Positions 1 to 8,116 of a DNA stretch of 64,000 nt are shown here, piece after piece. The notes under the pieces were generated by a model. It was not told where the DNA came from and made no database searches. It saw nothing but the letters and a program-made list of their open reading frames with translations. The DNA is taken from positions 85,395-149,394 of the forward strand of contig JAXLWU010000012.1 of NCBI GenBank assembly GCA_046328335.1, given 5' to 3'. Source of the stretch: JACCXM01 sp046328335. GTDB taxonomy: Bacteria > Chloroflexota > Chloroflexia > Thermomicrobiales > UBA6265. Each line of letters begins with the position of its first letter. Position 1 is the first letter of the stretch. A program made the position numbers and the translations under genes.

Positions 1-1
1 T

Positions 2-922
2 CATGCTCGTGGCGAGCAATTGGTGGCTTTGCGCGAGGATCCCGTGACACTCACCAGTTATCTGCGTGAGGATGGAGTCCCTCCGGAGGATGCCTGGGGG
101 CGGGCCTGGCTGTTGGTGAGGCAGAACACGAGCGATTTGGGACGGCTCCTGCTCGACCGCGAGACGGCCTCGGTGCTCACCGATTACTGGAACCCGATGG
201 GCCGGCTCTGGCCGTGGTTTCTGGGGCCCTGGGCGGTGATTGGCGCAGTCTGGTCGATCAGGAGCGCCTGGCGCGATGGACGCACCGCGCTTGTCGTGCC
301 GGTCGCCTTGGCGGCCGGACTGACGCTCCCCTTGCTGCTGACCACCCGCGTGCATGTGGGGCGCCTGCTGCCCGCGTTCCCCTTCGCGCTGCTTCTGGCC
401 GCGGCGGGAGTTTGGGCGGTGAGCCGCTGGCTGGGGCGGGTATTCCGTACCGCGCGGGCGCCGATGGCGGCGCGTGTCGTCGCTCCCTGGCTAGGGCTCA
501 TGGTGCTCCTGCCCACGGTGGCGGTGGCCCGGAATGACCTGGCGGCTTCCGTGCCGCCCTCGCCGGAGACGATGACGGCTGCCGCGCTCGCCGCGTGGTA
601 CCCGGAAGTCGAACGACGCGGCGGCGCGGTGCTGGTCGAAGCGCCGAAAGGCGACGAAATCGAGCGCGTTCATGTGGCCGCGTACCAGTTGGAACTCGAC
701 CCGCACTATCGCTTCATCGACTTGCAGCGCCGGGAGGCGGTCGAAACTGGTGGACGGCCGCCGCTCTACTGGCATGACGCCCTCGGCGCCCTGGCCGCGG
801 GGATGCTTAGCGGGGCATGTGAGCGGCTCTGGTTCGTCGCGCCAGACGTGAACGACGCCTTTCTCGCCGCCTGGCGACGGGCGGGGTGCGCGGGCGCTCC
901 GGCCAGCGTGACCCTTCCATAG
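2..922 (+). CDS. C-terminal part of a multi-pass membrane protein, possibly a glycosyltransferase (5' partial)
   Basis: The reading frame is open from the first bases of the window and ends at TAG 920-922, so at least 306 residues of a longer protein are visible. The first third contains hydrophobic stretches (around WPWFLGPWAVIGAVWSI, LVVPVALAAGLTLPLLL and LLPAFPFALLLAAAGVWAV), then another near GLMVLLPTVAVA. The last ~120 residues are soluble and look like a globular domain placed after the membrane part. This arrangement resembles the C-terminal end of GT39/ArnT-like membrane glycosyltransferases or other polyprenyl-phosphate-sugar-using enzymes, but the catalytic N-terminus lies outside the window. 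I therefore do not assign a reaction. It is on the same strand as rho but is separated from it by a 384 bp gap with its own promoter-like sequence. Confidence 0.6.
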   Translation, partial: HARGEQLVALREDPVTLTSYLREDGVPPEDAWGRAWLLVRQNTSDLGRLLLDRETASVLTDYWNPMGRLWPWFLGPWAVIGAVWSIRSAWRDGRTALVVPVALAAGLTLPLLLTTRVHVGRLLPAFPFALLLAAAGVWAVSRWLGRVFRTARAPMAARVVAPWLGLMVLLPTVAVARNDLAASVPPSPETMTAAALAAWYPEVERRGGAVLVEAPKGDEIERVHVAAYQLELDPHYRFIDLQRREAVETGGRPPLYWHDALGALAAGMLSGACERLWFVAPDVNDAFLAAWRRAGCAGAPASVTLP

Positions 923-1019
923 AACGCCAGCCGGACAAGCCGAGGTTGCAAGGCACGATTGTCTCTGGACCTCCATGCGTTCGGGTCCGCGGACAATTCA
1001 TTCTATTGAAAACGACAGG

Positions 1020-1048
1020 TTGACGCGATCGTTGCTCGATGGTAGAGT
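1020..1048 (+). promoter_or_regulatory. Candidate sigma-70-type promoter for rho
   Basis: TTGACG at 1020-1025 is followed by a 17-nt spacer and TAGAGT at 1043-1048. It lies downstream of the preceding gene's stop (922) and would start transcription near 1055, leaving a leader of about 250 nt before rho. Identified by consensus match only. Confidence 0.5.
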
Positions 1049-1054
1049 GTTGGT

Positions 1055-1306
1055 GCCACGCTTGGGGGCAATATCGCGCCTCGCCCTCTGCGTTTTTCAC
1101 ACCTCTTGCTGGAGCCACGGTGAGTGTATTGCCTCGCTCTCGATGCGCCTGAGTACCCGTGAATCCTGCCGATGGCAGGAGTAGGCGATGTTTTCGCGGT
1201 GATCTGTTCCCGCGCACGACTCGATCTTCCGGCGAGAGTGTCATGAATAGTTCTGTGTGAGAGAAACGAAAAAATCGTTGGTCTTGACAATCTGGAGGGA
1301 ACTCTG
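1055..1306 (+). promoter_or_regulatory. Long, potentially structured 5' leader of rho
   Basis: The whole 923-1306 gap lacks a convincing gene. Within the predicted leader a perfect hairpin TCCTGCC-GAT-GGCAGGA (1164-1180) is enclosed by a second pairing, CGCCT (1146-1150) with AGGCG (1183-1187), giving a stacked stem with an asymmetric internal loop. A long leader is consistent with Rho autoregulation, which is known for rho in Escherichia coli. I do not recognise a known riboswitch class. The Shine-Dalgarno GGAGGGA (1294-1300) sits six bases before the TTG start. Confidence 0.4.
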
Positions 1307-3274
1307 TTGACGGTCGAAGAGACGGTCGAACCGAAGCCGGCGCCACGCCGCCGGGTATCTCGCGCTCGCGTCACGCCGGAGGCGGCGGTCGAGGAGCCAG
1401 CGCAGGGGGATGGCGTGGGCGCCATCGCCGTGGCTGAGGCTCCGCAGGAAGTCGCCGAGGCCCCGCCTGCGAAGCCAGCCGCATCGCGCTCATCGCGATC
1501 ACGCGCGGCTAGCAAGGCGATTGTCGCGGACGAGATCACCCCGGCGCCGGAACCGACGCCGACGGTCGAGGTTCCCTCCGCCACTGTCGCTCCCGAATTG
1601 CCCATTGCCGCGGAAGCGACGCCGATCGCTCCGCCGATCGCTCCGCCGATACCGCCGCCCACCCCGCCGGTCGAAGACGCTGCGCCGCAGGTCGAGCGGT
1701 CCGCCGAGCCGCAGAGCGCGCCTTCGCTCACCGCCCCCGAAAACCTCACGCCGGAGGCGATTGGCGAATTCCTGCTCGATCCCCGGTCGGAATTCGGCAC
1801 GCGGTCGCGGAGTCGTGACTCCCGGCGCGGACGCGACCGGAACGCGACCTCGCGGCCGCCTACGCCTGAGCGCGGCAGCAACGGCGCGGAACGGAACACG
1901 CCAGATGGCCGCGACAACCGCTACCCGTCCTATCAGCAGCCTCGCCCGCGAAACGGCGCGACCTACCAGCAGCCCCAGTCGCAACCACAGCCGCAACAGC
2001 AACAACAGCGAAGTGGTCCGCCCCACATCACCATTGCCGAACTCGATGCCAAGACGCCGGAAGAACTCGCGGAAATGGCGCGCGAGTTGGAGATTCCCAC
2101 CTTCCAGCGGCTGCCGCGGCCGGAGCAGATGGTTCGCCTGTTGCGGGCGCAGACCGAGAAAGACGGCCAGATCTTTGGTGATGGCATCCTCGAGATCATC
2201 GAGGACGGCTTTGGCTTCCTGCGCGGACCGCGCTTCCTGCCCGGCCCCGACGACATCTACGTCTCACAGTCCCAGATTCGCCGTTTTGGTCTACGAACCG
2301 GTGATCGGGTCAGCGGGCAGGTCCGGCCGCCCAAAGACAACGAGAAGTTCTTCAGCCTGTTGCGCGTCGAGGCGGTCAACGGGATCGATCCCGAGACGGC
2401 GCGGCGGCGTCCCTCGTTCGATACGCTGACGCCCATCTTCCCGCTCGAACTCGTCAACCTGGAGACGGCGCCGAACATTCTCTCCACCCGGTTGCTCAAT
2501 CTGGTGGCCCCGATCGGGCGCGGGCAACGTGGCCTGATCGTCTCGCCGCCGAAAGCCGGCAAGACGATGCTGCTGAAGTCGATCGCCAACGGCATCAGCA
2601 CCAATTGTCCCGATATTCATCTCATGGTCTGCCTTATCGGCGAGCGCCCGGAAGAGGTCACCGACATGCGCCGCTCGATCGAGGGTGAGGTGATCTCCTC
2701 GACCTTCGACGAGCCGGTCGAGGATCACACCAAGGTGGCCGAGATGGCGCTCGAGCGCGCCAAGCGCCTCGTCGAGGGCGGCCGCGACGTGGTGATCCTG
2801 CTCGATTCCATCACCCGCCTCGCGCGCGCGTACAACCTTGCGGTCCCCCCGAGCGGCCGCACCCTCTCCGGCGGTATTGACCCTGTCGCCCTCTACCCGC
2901 CGAAGCGCTTTTTCGGCGCGGCGCGCAACATCGAGGGTGGCGGCAGCCTGACGATCGTCTCGACCTGTCTCATCGATACCGGCAGCCGCATGGACGACGT
3001 CATTTACGAGGAATTCAAGGGCACCGGCAACATGGAGTTGCATCTCGACCGCAAACTGGCCGAGCGGCGGATCTACCCGTCGATCGACATCCAGCGTTCG
3101 GGTACCCGCCGGGAAGAACTGCTCCTCGACGAGTCGACGCTGCGTCAGGTCTGGACGATGCGCCGGATGGTTTCGATGCTGGGCGGAAGCGAAGGAACGG
3201 AACTGGTGCTCGGCCGTCTCGCCAAGACGCAATCGAATCAGGAATTCCTGGAGACTCTCAACCGCGATATCTGA
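1307..3274 (+). CDS. rho: Transcription termination factor Rho
   Basis: Hexameric RNA-dependent ATPase/translocase that ends untranslated transcripts. The 655-residue product is much longer than the ~420 residues of E. coli Rho. Roughly the first 245 residues are a low-complexity Ala/Pro/Glu/Arg-rich extension with a PIAPP repeat and a Gln-rich stretch. The Rho N-terminal helical domain (LDAKTPEELAEMARELEIP) follows, then the cold-shock-like RNA-binding domain. The RecA-type ATPase has Walker A SPPKAGKT at about residues 411-418 and Walker B VVILLDS at about 494-500, and the C-terminus is typical. The start is TTG, chosen because GGAGGGA lies six bases upstream and no better start exists before the conserved domains. 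Long N-terminal insertions are known in high-GC bacterial Rho proteins and are thought to bind RNA or drive condensation. Identification is secure; the role of the extension is inferred. Confidence 0.97.
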   Translation: MTVEETVEPKPAPRRRVSRARVTPEAAVEEPAQGDGVGAIAVAEAPQEVAEAPPAKPAASRSSRSRAASKAIVADEITPAPEPTPTVEVPSATVAPELPIAAEATPIAPPIAPPIPPPTPPVEDAAPQVERSAEPQSAPSLTAPENLTPEAIGEFLLDPRSEFGTRSRSRDSRRGRDRNATSRPPTPERGSNGAERNTPDGRDNRYPSYQQPRPRNGATYQQPQSQPQPQQQQQRSGPPHITIAELDAKTPEELAEMARELEIPTFQRLPRPEQMVRLLRAQTEKDGQIFGDGILEIIEDGFGFLRGPRFLPGPDDIYVSQSQIRRFGLRTGDRVSGQVRPPKDNEKFFSLLRVEAVNGIDPETARRRPSFDTLTPIFPLELVNLETAPNILSTRLLNLVAPIGRGQRGLIVSPPKAGKTMLLKSIANGISTNCPDIHLMVCLIGERPEEVTDMRRSIEGEVISSTFDEPVEDHTKVAEMALERAKRLVEGGRDVVILLDSITRLARAYNLAVPPSGRTLSGGIDPVALYPPKRFFGAARNIEGGGSLTIVSTCLIDTGSRMDDVIYEEFKGTGNMELHLDRKLAERRIYPSIDIQRSGTRREELLLDESTLRQVWTMRRMVSMLGGSEGTELVLGRLAKTQSNQEFLETLNRDI

Positions 3275-3694
3275 TACCGACTGCGGATACCCACTGCCGT
3301 GTACTTATGGAATGCAACCTCACCCCAACCCTGGCTCCCTCCCAAGCCTCCCTCCCTGGAGGGAGGAGTCCCCTGTCGAGCCGGGAGAGGGGCTCTTGGC
3401 CGCCTCGCGGCCGCACCGAGACCACACGAACGCCTGATGACGGTCGTACCTCCCCTTGTGAGGTCGAGCCGGGAGAGGGGCTTTTGGCCGCCTGTTCGCA
3501 TTGCGAGCGCGGGGACCGACCCGACCTTATAGCGGCGCGCGAACGATGTATCGTTCCGAGCCGCGGCGAGGAATCTCGTCGGTCACCGGTGATGGCAACC
3601 ACGCCGAGGTCCCTCCTACGTCGGGACGACACCGATCGCGTTCGTCCGAACGACACAATTTCTACACGTCGCTCTCGCTGCACGCCCCCGTTCG
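3275..3694. repeat. Repeat-filled gap after rho: family B terminator-like elements and a family A element
   Basis: No gene is visible. Positions 3320-3394 carry a long family B element (CCTCACCCCAACCCTGG... GGGAGAGGGGCTCTTGG) with an inserted GGAGGGAGG palindrome. A second partial copy (3452-3489) ends GGGAGAGGGGCTTTTGG. Positions 3548-3632 hold a family A element (GTATCGTTCCGAGCC ... GAGGTCCCTCC ... GGGACGACAC). All run in the same direction as rho, as expected if they act at the 3' end of its transcript. Confidence 0.6.
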
Positions 3695-4630
3695 TCAGTG
3701 TGCCGGTCGTGCGGGGACGTAGGTCCGGGCGAGTTCCGTGAAGCAGTCCATGGCATCGGTCATGACGATGTAGGTTTTGCCGGGAACGGTCGAGGCCGCG
3801 CCGTGATTCCCATCCTTGTCAACCGCAACGATGTTGACTTCGCTCCAGTAGGCATCTTCCAATCGGTGCAGGTCCTCGGCGGAGAGGCGCAATGCTTCGG
3901 TGAGCGATTTGCCACAGCGCATGAAGGTGACGACGCTGTGCGCCGTGCACAGCCGCTGCGCCATTTCACCGCGCCCGGTGCACGCCGCGGCCCCGAAGCG
4001 ATTGTCGGCGTAGTTGCCGGCGCCGATGATCGGCGAGTCCCCGACGCGGCCAGGGAACTTCCATGCCCAGCCCGATGTGCTGACGCCGCAGGCCAGGTTG
4101 CCTTCAGCATCGCGCGCGATCACGTTGACCGTGCCGTGGGCGTCATGCGGCCGCTCCGGGTCCCGGCTGAGACGCGCCGCCAACTCGCGTACCTTCGTCT
4201 GGTAGGCGCTCATGCCGCTCTCGCCTTCCATCCGGGAGGCCCAGACATCCCGCGCCTCCGGCGTGAGCAGGTCGCGTGGCGCCAACCCCAGTTCGGCGGC
4301 CAGTCGCGCCGCCCCGCCGCCAGCGATCAGCACGTGAGGCAGACCATCCATGACCGCCCGAGCAAGATCGATCGCGTCCTGATAACCCTGGAGCGCGGCC
4401 ACCGCGCCAGTTGCGAGGTTCCGGCCATCCATGATGCTGGCGTCCAGTTCGACCTCGCCGAGGGCATTCGGCAGCCCGCTATACCCGACCGAATGATCCT
4501 CCGGGTTTGCTTCGACCAGGCGGATGGTGGCGGTAACCGCGTCCAGGGCAGACCCCCCGGCGCGCAAGACTGCCATTCCGTCGGCAATGCCGACCCCGGC
4601 GTTGGTACTGGCCACGATCAGTAGAGTCAC
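3695..4630 (-). CDS. Isoaspartyl peptidase / L-asparaginase family (Ntn hydrolase)
   Basis: N-terminal-nucleophile hydrolase of the glycosylasparaginase / plant-type asparaginase family, which cleaves the beta-amide of asparagine derivatives or isoaspartyl dipeptides. The precursor self-cleaves before a Thr. The expected junction is visible as HGTVNVIARD, with the Thr of HGT as predicted nucleophile. Downstream are CGVSTSGWAWKFPGRVGDSP and IIGAGNYADN, which form the active site and substrate loop in this family. The alpha chain carries STNAGVG and LRAGGSALDAV. I chose GTG at 4630, giving 311 residues, because GAGGAG lies nine bases upstream; an upstream ATG at 4693 would add 21 residues unlike the family. 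No signal peptide is seen, so it is probably cytoplasmic. The substrate among Asn, isoAsp-X and GlcNAc-Asn cannot be told from sequence. Confidence 0.85.
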   Translation of the reverse strand: MTLLIVASTNAGVGIADGMAVLRAGGSALDAVTATIRLVEANPEDHSVGYSGLPNALGEVELDASIMDGRNLATGAVAALQGYQDAIDLARAVMDGLPHVLIAGGGAARLAAELGLAPRDLLTPEARDVWASRMEGESGMSAYQTKVRELAARLSRDPERPHDAHGTVNVIARDAEGNLACGVSTSGWAWKFPGRVGDSPIIGAGNYADNRFGAAACTGRGEMAQRLCTAHSVVTFMRCGKSLTEALRLSAEDLHRLEDAYWSEVNIVAVDKDGNHGAASTVPGKTYIVMTDAMDCFTELARTYVPARPAH

Positions 4631-4693
4631 CTTCTCGTTCTCCTCATGACGGTGTGTTTCACCCGGTTGAAGGTATCCGCTCGGGGCGGTCAC

Positions 4694-5060
4694 CGCAAGC
4701 AGGTCGTGTCATGAGGAGGAGAGGAAACACCAGGTTCGGAAATTGCAGCGACGTACACCTGGTGTGTCGTTCCGGCGAGCGTCATCGGTGTCGTCCCGAC
4801 GCAGGAGGGACCTCGGCGTTAGCCGCGACCTGGACCGACGCCGAGATTCCTCGCCGCGGATCGGAACGACACGTTTCCCACGCCCGCAATGCAAACAGAC
4901 GACCAAAAGCCCCTCTCCTGGCTCGACGGGGGACTCCTCCCTCCAGGGAGGGAGGCTTGGGAGGGAGCCAGGGTTGGGGTGAGGGCCAGCACGGCGAGAC
5001 CGCCGTACCTCCCCTTGTCAGCCCCCCGGGCAGGAGAGAGATTCGGGCGAGGGCCGCTTC
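4694..5060 (-). repeat. Intergenic repeats: family A (reverse) and family B (reverse)
   Basis: No gene is seen between the asparaginase start and the AIR-synthase-like stop. Family A lies on the minus strand at 4788-4872 (plus-strand reading begins GTGTCGTCCCGAC and ends CGGAACGACAC), with an extra partial end just before it at 4772-4785. A family B element follows in reverse at about 4897-4985, and a partial one at 5005-5053. The orientation matches the minus-strand gene whose stop is at 5061. Confidence 0.6.
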
Positions 5061-6095
5061 CTACGCCGCGGTCTCGGCAAGCGCCCGGGCGACCTCGTCG
5101 ACGGCGAATTCGGGCAGGGGGAGCAGGGCGCCGTCCTGCCGCATCGTCAATGACGCTGGATCGTCGGTCAGGTGGCCGATGAGGGTGACCGGGATCCCGG
5201 CCCGCTCCAGGTCCCGGGTGATGAACGGGACGGCGGCCGGGTCAGCGCCAATCAGCAGCGCGCCGGAGGCGAGCATGCCGAGGGGATCGAGTCCCATCGT
5301 TTCCGCGATCTCCCGCGTCTCGGCAAACAGGGGAATTGCATCGCGATCGACCTCCACGCCCAGGTTGGACGCGGCCGCGATCTCGCGAATCGCGTTGGCC
5401 AGACCGCCTTCAGTCGGATCGTGGAGCGCGGTCACGCCGCCTGCCTGGCGAGCGATTCCGGCGTCACGAACGACGGAAATGCCGGGATCGTGCAGCATCC
5501 GCGCCGCCACGGTAATGGTCGATTCACCAATCCGCGACGCCAGCCAGCCAGCGCGGTCCCGGGCCAGGAGCGCGGTCCCCTCGATGGCGATTCCCTTGGT
5601 CAGGAGAAGGGCATCTCCGGCCCGCGCCTGACCGGGCCGCACCAGTTCGTCTGCCGTTGCCTCGCCGAGCATCATCCCGATCAGGATGGGGTGATCGAGA
5701 CCCTCGAGAATCTCGGTGTGGCCGCCGACCAGTTCCACGCCGCGGCGGCGGCAGGCCTCGCGCAGATCGTGGAAATCGCGCAGGACATCGGCCGGAGTGA
5801 CGCCGTGAGGAAGGAGGCCGGTGACCAGCAGCCAACGCGGCATCGCGCCCATGCAGGCGATGTCGTTGGCGTTGACATCGACGAGGTGATCGGCGGCGCC
5901 CTGGGCGGCGAAGGTTATGGGATCGTTCTTGGCCACGATGACGCGGTCGCCAATCGCGATCGCCGCCGCATCGCGGCCGATCCCTGGTCCAACCAGCACA
6001 TCCGGATCGTCAGAGGTCTTGGGCAGCACCTTGCGCAGGAGCCAGGGTGGCAACTTGCCGGCTGGTAGGGGGGTGAGCATCAGGTCAGGCTTCAT
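5061..6095 (-). CDS. AIR synthase-like / HypE-SelD superfamily ATP-binding protein
   Basis: Member of the PurM/HypE/SelD/ThiL superfamily of ATP-using enzymes. Evidence is the N-terminal segment VLVGPGIGRDAAAIAIGD, the nucleotide/metal segment VDVNANDIACMGAMPRWLL, GGHTEILEG and the C-terminal domain motif ALHDPTEGGLANAIREIA. This overall pattern is closest to HypE-type proteins. The C-terminal Cys-containing tail (PRIC-like) that HypE needs for cyanide-ligand chemistry is absent, since the protein ends ALAETAA, and no hydrogenase genes are nearby. A function in hydrogenase maturation is therefore unlikely, and the substrate is unknown. The start at 6095 gives 344 residues. It overlaps the last codons of xseB, implying translational coupling; a longer start at 6122 lies entirely inside xseB. 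It is the last gene of the accB-xseA-xseB unit. Confidence 0.75.
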   Translation of the reverse strand: MKPDLMLTPLPAGKLPPWLLRKVLPKTSDDPDVLVGPGIGRDAAAIAIGDRVIVAKNDPITFAAQGAADHLVDVNANDIACMGAMPRWLLVTGLLPHGVTPADVLRDFHDLREACRRRGVELVGGHTEILEGLDHPILIGMMLGEATADELVRPGQARAGDALLLTKGIAIEGTALLARDRAGWLASRIGESTITVAARMLHDPGISVVRDAGIARQAGGVTALHDPTEGGLANAIREIAAASNLGVEVDRDAIPLFAETREIAETMGLDPLGMLASGALLIGADPAAVPFITRDLERAGIPVTLIGHLTDDPASLTMRQDGALLPLPEFAVDEVARALAETAA

Positions 6096-6369
6096 CGTCG
6101 TCCCAGTCGATCTCGCGCTCACCGATCATGCCGTAGGTCTGTTCCAGAATGCCGATCTGCAGTTCTGCTTGTTCGAGCAGTTGTCCGCAGCGGCGCGACA
6201 AGCCAAGACCTACTTCATACCACGTCAGCGTCTCGGCAAGCGTCAGTTTGCCCCGTTCGAGATGGTCCACCACCGCTTGCAAGGCGTCAAGGGCATCCTC
6301 GAAGGTGCCGCTGGTAATCAGCGATCGGGCATCATCAAGCGGCGGCGGCGTATCGAAGCGCTCGCTCAT
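6085..6369 (-). CDS. xseB: Exodeoxyribonuclease VII small subunit
   Basis: XseB binds XseA to form exonuclease VII, which degrades single-stranded DNA into short oligonucleotides during repair. The 94-residue protein has the family's helical core: TFEDALDALQAVVDHLERGK, LTLAETLTWYEVGLGL and then an acidic tail ending DWDDDEA. Its length is usual for the family (70-100 residues). The ATG overlaps the xseA stop (ATGA at 6366-6369), and its own stop overlaps the start of the downstream AIR-synthase-like gene. Co-translation of the three is therefore likely. Confidence 0.93.
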   Translation of the reverse strand: MSERFDTPPPLDDARSLITSGTFEDALDALQAVVDHLERGKLTLAETLTWYEVGLGLSRRCGQLLEQAELQIGILEQTYGMIGEREIDWDDDEA

Positions 6370-7601
6370 GTCGTCCTGGCCGGAGTCGGGAGGAAGGCCG
6401 GTTGAATGGAATCGACCGTGGCCGCGACCGTTCCGTCCCGAAGCACGGCCAACAACGACTCACCCCGCGCGATCTGGTCGACGCTGAATACCGAATGTCC
6501 GGTCCTGGCGTCTTCGAGCACCGCGTAGCCGCGAGCGAGAACGGCCGACGGATCGAGGGCTTGCAGGAGATCCGACGTGGCCGCGGCCTCGCGCTGGCGA
6601 TGGCTCAGGCGGTGACCGAGGGCCACGCGTGCCCGCGTCGAGAGGTGGAGGAGGATATCCTCCTCGCGTTCCAGGGCGGCGCGGGGGCTTCTGGCCTGCA
6701 GGCGAAGCGAGAGACCCGTTGTGGAAGCGGCGCGCTCGGCTTGCAAGGATGCCCCGGCAACGGTCAGCCGCTCCTGCAGATCGATCAGTTGGGCGGCGAG
6801 ATCGCGGAACGAGGGGACGCACAATTCCGCCGCCGCGGAAGGCGTCGGGGCGCTGAGGTCCGCCGCTTCCTCCGCCAGGGTCTGATCGGTCGCATGGCCG
6901 ATCCCGGCGATGACCGGCACGTGGCAGGCGAAGATCGCGCGCACCACACGCTCGTCGTTGAAGGCGGCCAGATCATCGCTGGCGCCGCCACCGCGGGCGA
7001 GAATGATCACCTCGGCCCGCTCGTCACGCTGCAGGGCTTCCAGCGCGGCCACGACACTCGTCGCCGCGCCGTCGCCCTGCACCTGAGCGGGCGAAAGGAG
7101 GAGGGCGGCGAGCGGGTAGCGGCGGCCGACGACCGACTGGATATCGTGCCAGGCGGCGCCGTGGGCGGAGGTCACCACCCCGATGACGCGCGGCCAGGGC
7201 GGGACCGGCCGTTTGCGGGAGGCGTCGAACAACCCCTCCGCGGCCAGCCGTTGCCGGAGATAGGCCAGTTCGAGCGCTGCCGCGCCGAGCCCGGCCGGTT
7301 GCAGTAGATCGACACTGAGTTGAACCGCGCCGGAGCGTGGGTAGACGGTCAATCCGCCATGCACCGCGACCTGATCGCCCGCTCTCGGCAGGTGCATCTG
7401 GCGCAGTGCCTGCCCGCGGAACATGACGCATTTGATGGCGCCATCCTCGTCGCGCAGGGTGAAGTAGCAGTGGCCCGCCGCGGAGCGGCTGAAATCGCTG
7501 ATTTCACCTTCCAGCCAGAGATCGGCGTAGAACGGATCGGACTCCAGCAGTTCGCGGAAGAGGTGAACGAACGCGCCGACCGGCAGAACCCGGCCGATCA
7601 C
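6366..7601 (-). CDS. xseA: Exodeoxyribonuclease VII large subunit
   Basis: Catalytic subunit of exonuclease VII. The N-terminal OB-fold (LWLEGEISDFSRSAAGHCYF, GDQVAVHGGLTVYPRSG) is followed by the catalytic domain: VIGVVTSAHGAAWHDI, the glycine-rich VIILARGGGASDDLAAFND, and PVIAGIGHATDQTLAEEAAD with TPSAAAE. The last ~120 residues are helical and bind XseB. The length, 411 residues, is normal. The GTG start at 7601 overlaps the accB stop (GTGA), and the stop overlaps the xseB start (ATGA), so the operon is tightly coupled. Confidence 0.96.
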   Translation of the reverse strand: MIGRVLPVGAFVHLFRELLESDPFYADLWLEGEISDFSRSAAGHCYFTLRDEDGAIKCVMFRGQALRQMHLPRAGDQVAVHGGLTVYPRSGAVQLSVDLLQPAGLGAAALELAYLRQRLAAEGLFDASRKRPVPPWPRVIGVVTSAHGAAWHDIQSVVGRRYPLAALLLSPAQVQGDGAATSVVAALEALQRDERAEVIILARGGGASDDLAAFNDERVVRAIFACHVPVIAGIGHATDQTLAEEAADLSAPTPSAAAELCVPSFRDLAAQLIDLQERLTVAGASLQAERAASTTGLSLRLQARSPRAALEREEDILLHLSTRARVALGHRLSHRQREAAATSDLLQALDPSAVLARGYAVLEDARTGHSVFSVDQIARGESLLAVLRDGTVAATVDSIQPAFLPTPARTT

Positions 7602-8092
7602 AAGCGATCGACCGGCCCGAGCGCCAGCCTGACCAGTGGCGAGCCGTATTCGACCGGTTGCCCGTTGCTGGCCAGGATCGCCGCCACCGTTCCGGAGCGG
7701 TCGGCCGCGATCTCGTTCATGATCTTCATCGCTTCGATGATGCCGATCGTCTGCCCGGCGACGATCTGATCGCCGGGGGAAATGAATGGCGGCGAGCCGG
7801 GAGTCGCCGCGGTGTAGAAGGTCCCGACCATCGGCGCGCTGATGGTGTGCTCGGGGGCGCCGGTCTGGGCTGGCTCGGGATCCGCGGGGCGAGGGGAGCC
7901 CGCGAGCAGGGGCACGCCGCCGATTTCCCGCCGCAGGCGCACGGTGAGTGCGCCGAACGCGAGATCGAGTTCGGCCACGTCCGACTCGCGCATGACGGCG
8001 GCCAGGGACCGCACCATGGCGGCGATTTGCCCGGGAGACGACGGCGGGCCGTCGCCTAGCTCGGGTTCGTCTGTTGGGTGCTCTCTGTGAAT
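7598..8092 (-). CDS. accB: Biotin carboxyl carrier protein of acetyl-CoA carboxylase (apparent ATT start)
   Basis: Carries the biotin that shuttles CO2 between biotin carboxylase and carboxyltransferase in the first step of fatty-acid synthesis. The biotinylated lysine lies in EAMKIMNEI. The family sequence SAPMVGTFYTAATPGSPPF precedes it. The first ATG (8017) would give 139 residues but has no Shine-Dalgarno and cuts into the predicted first helix (PGQIAAMVRSLAAVM). Upstream, the frame stays open to ATT at 8090-8092, preceded seven bases away by a perfect GGAGG (8100-8104), and no ATG, GTG or TTG lies between in frame. I therefore propose ATT initiation (164 residues) with ATG 8017 as the alternative. 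accC is not adjacent; accDA is at 38.8-40.6 kb. Confidence 0.85.
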   Translation of the reverse strand: MHREHPTDEPELGDGPPSSPGQIAAMVRSLAAVMRESDVAELDLAFGALTVRLRREIGGVPLLAGSPRPADPEPAQTGAPEHTISAPMVGTFYTAATPGSPPFISPGDQIVAGQTIGIIEAMKIMNEIAADRSGTVAAILASNGQPVEYGSPLVRLALGPVDRL

Positions 8093-8116
8093 GCGAACAC
8101 CTCCGTTATGAGAGAC

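Noticed and set aside
1284..1289. TTGACA just before rho as a promoter -35
   Set aside because: It overlaps the ribosome-binding site region, so any start would fall inside the coding sequence; the 1020-1048 candidate fits better.
5061..6095. Assignment of the AIR-synthase-like gene as hydrogenase factor HypE or selenophosphate synthetase SelD
   Set aside because: The HypE C-terminal Cys motif is missing, the SelD N-terminal Cys/Sec loop is missing, and no hydrogenase or selenium genes are adjacent.
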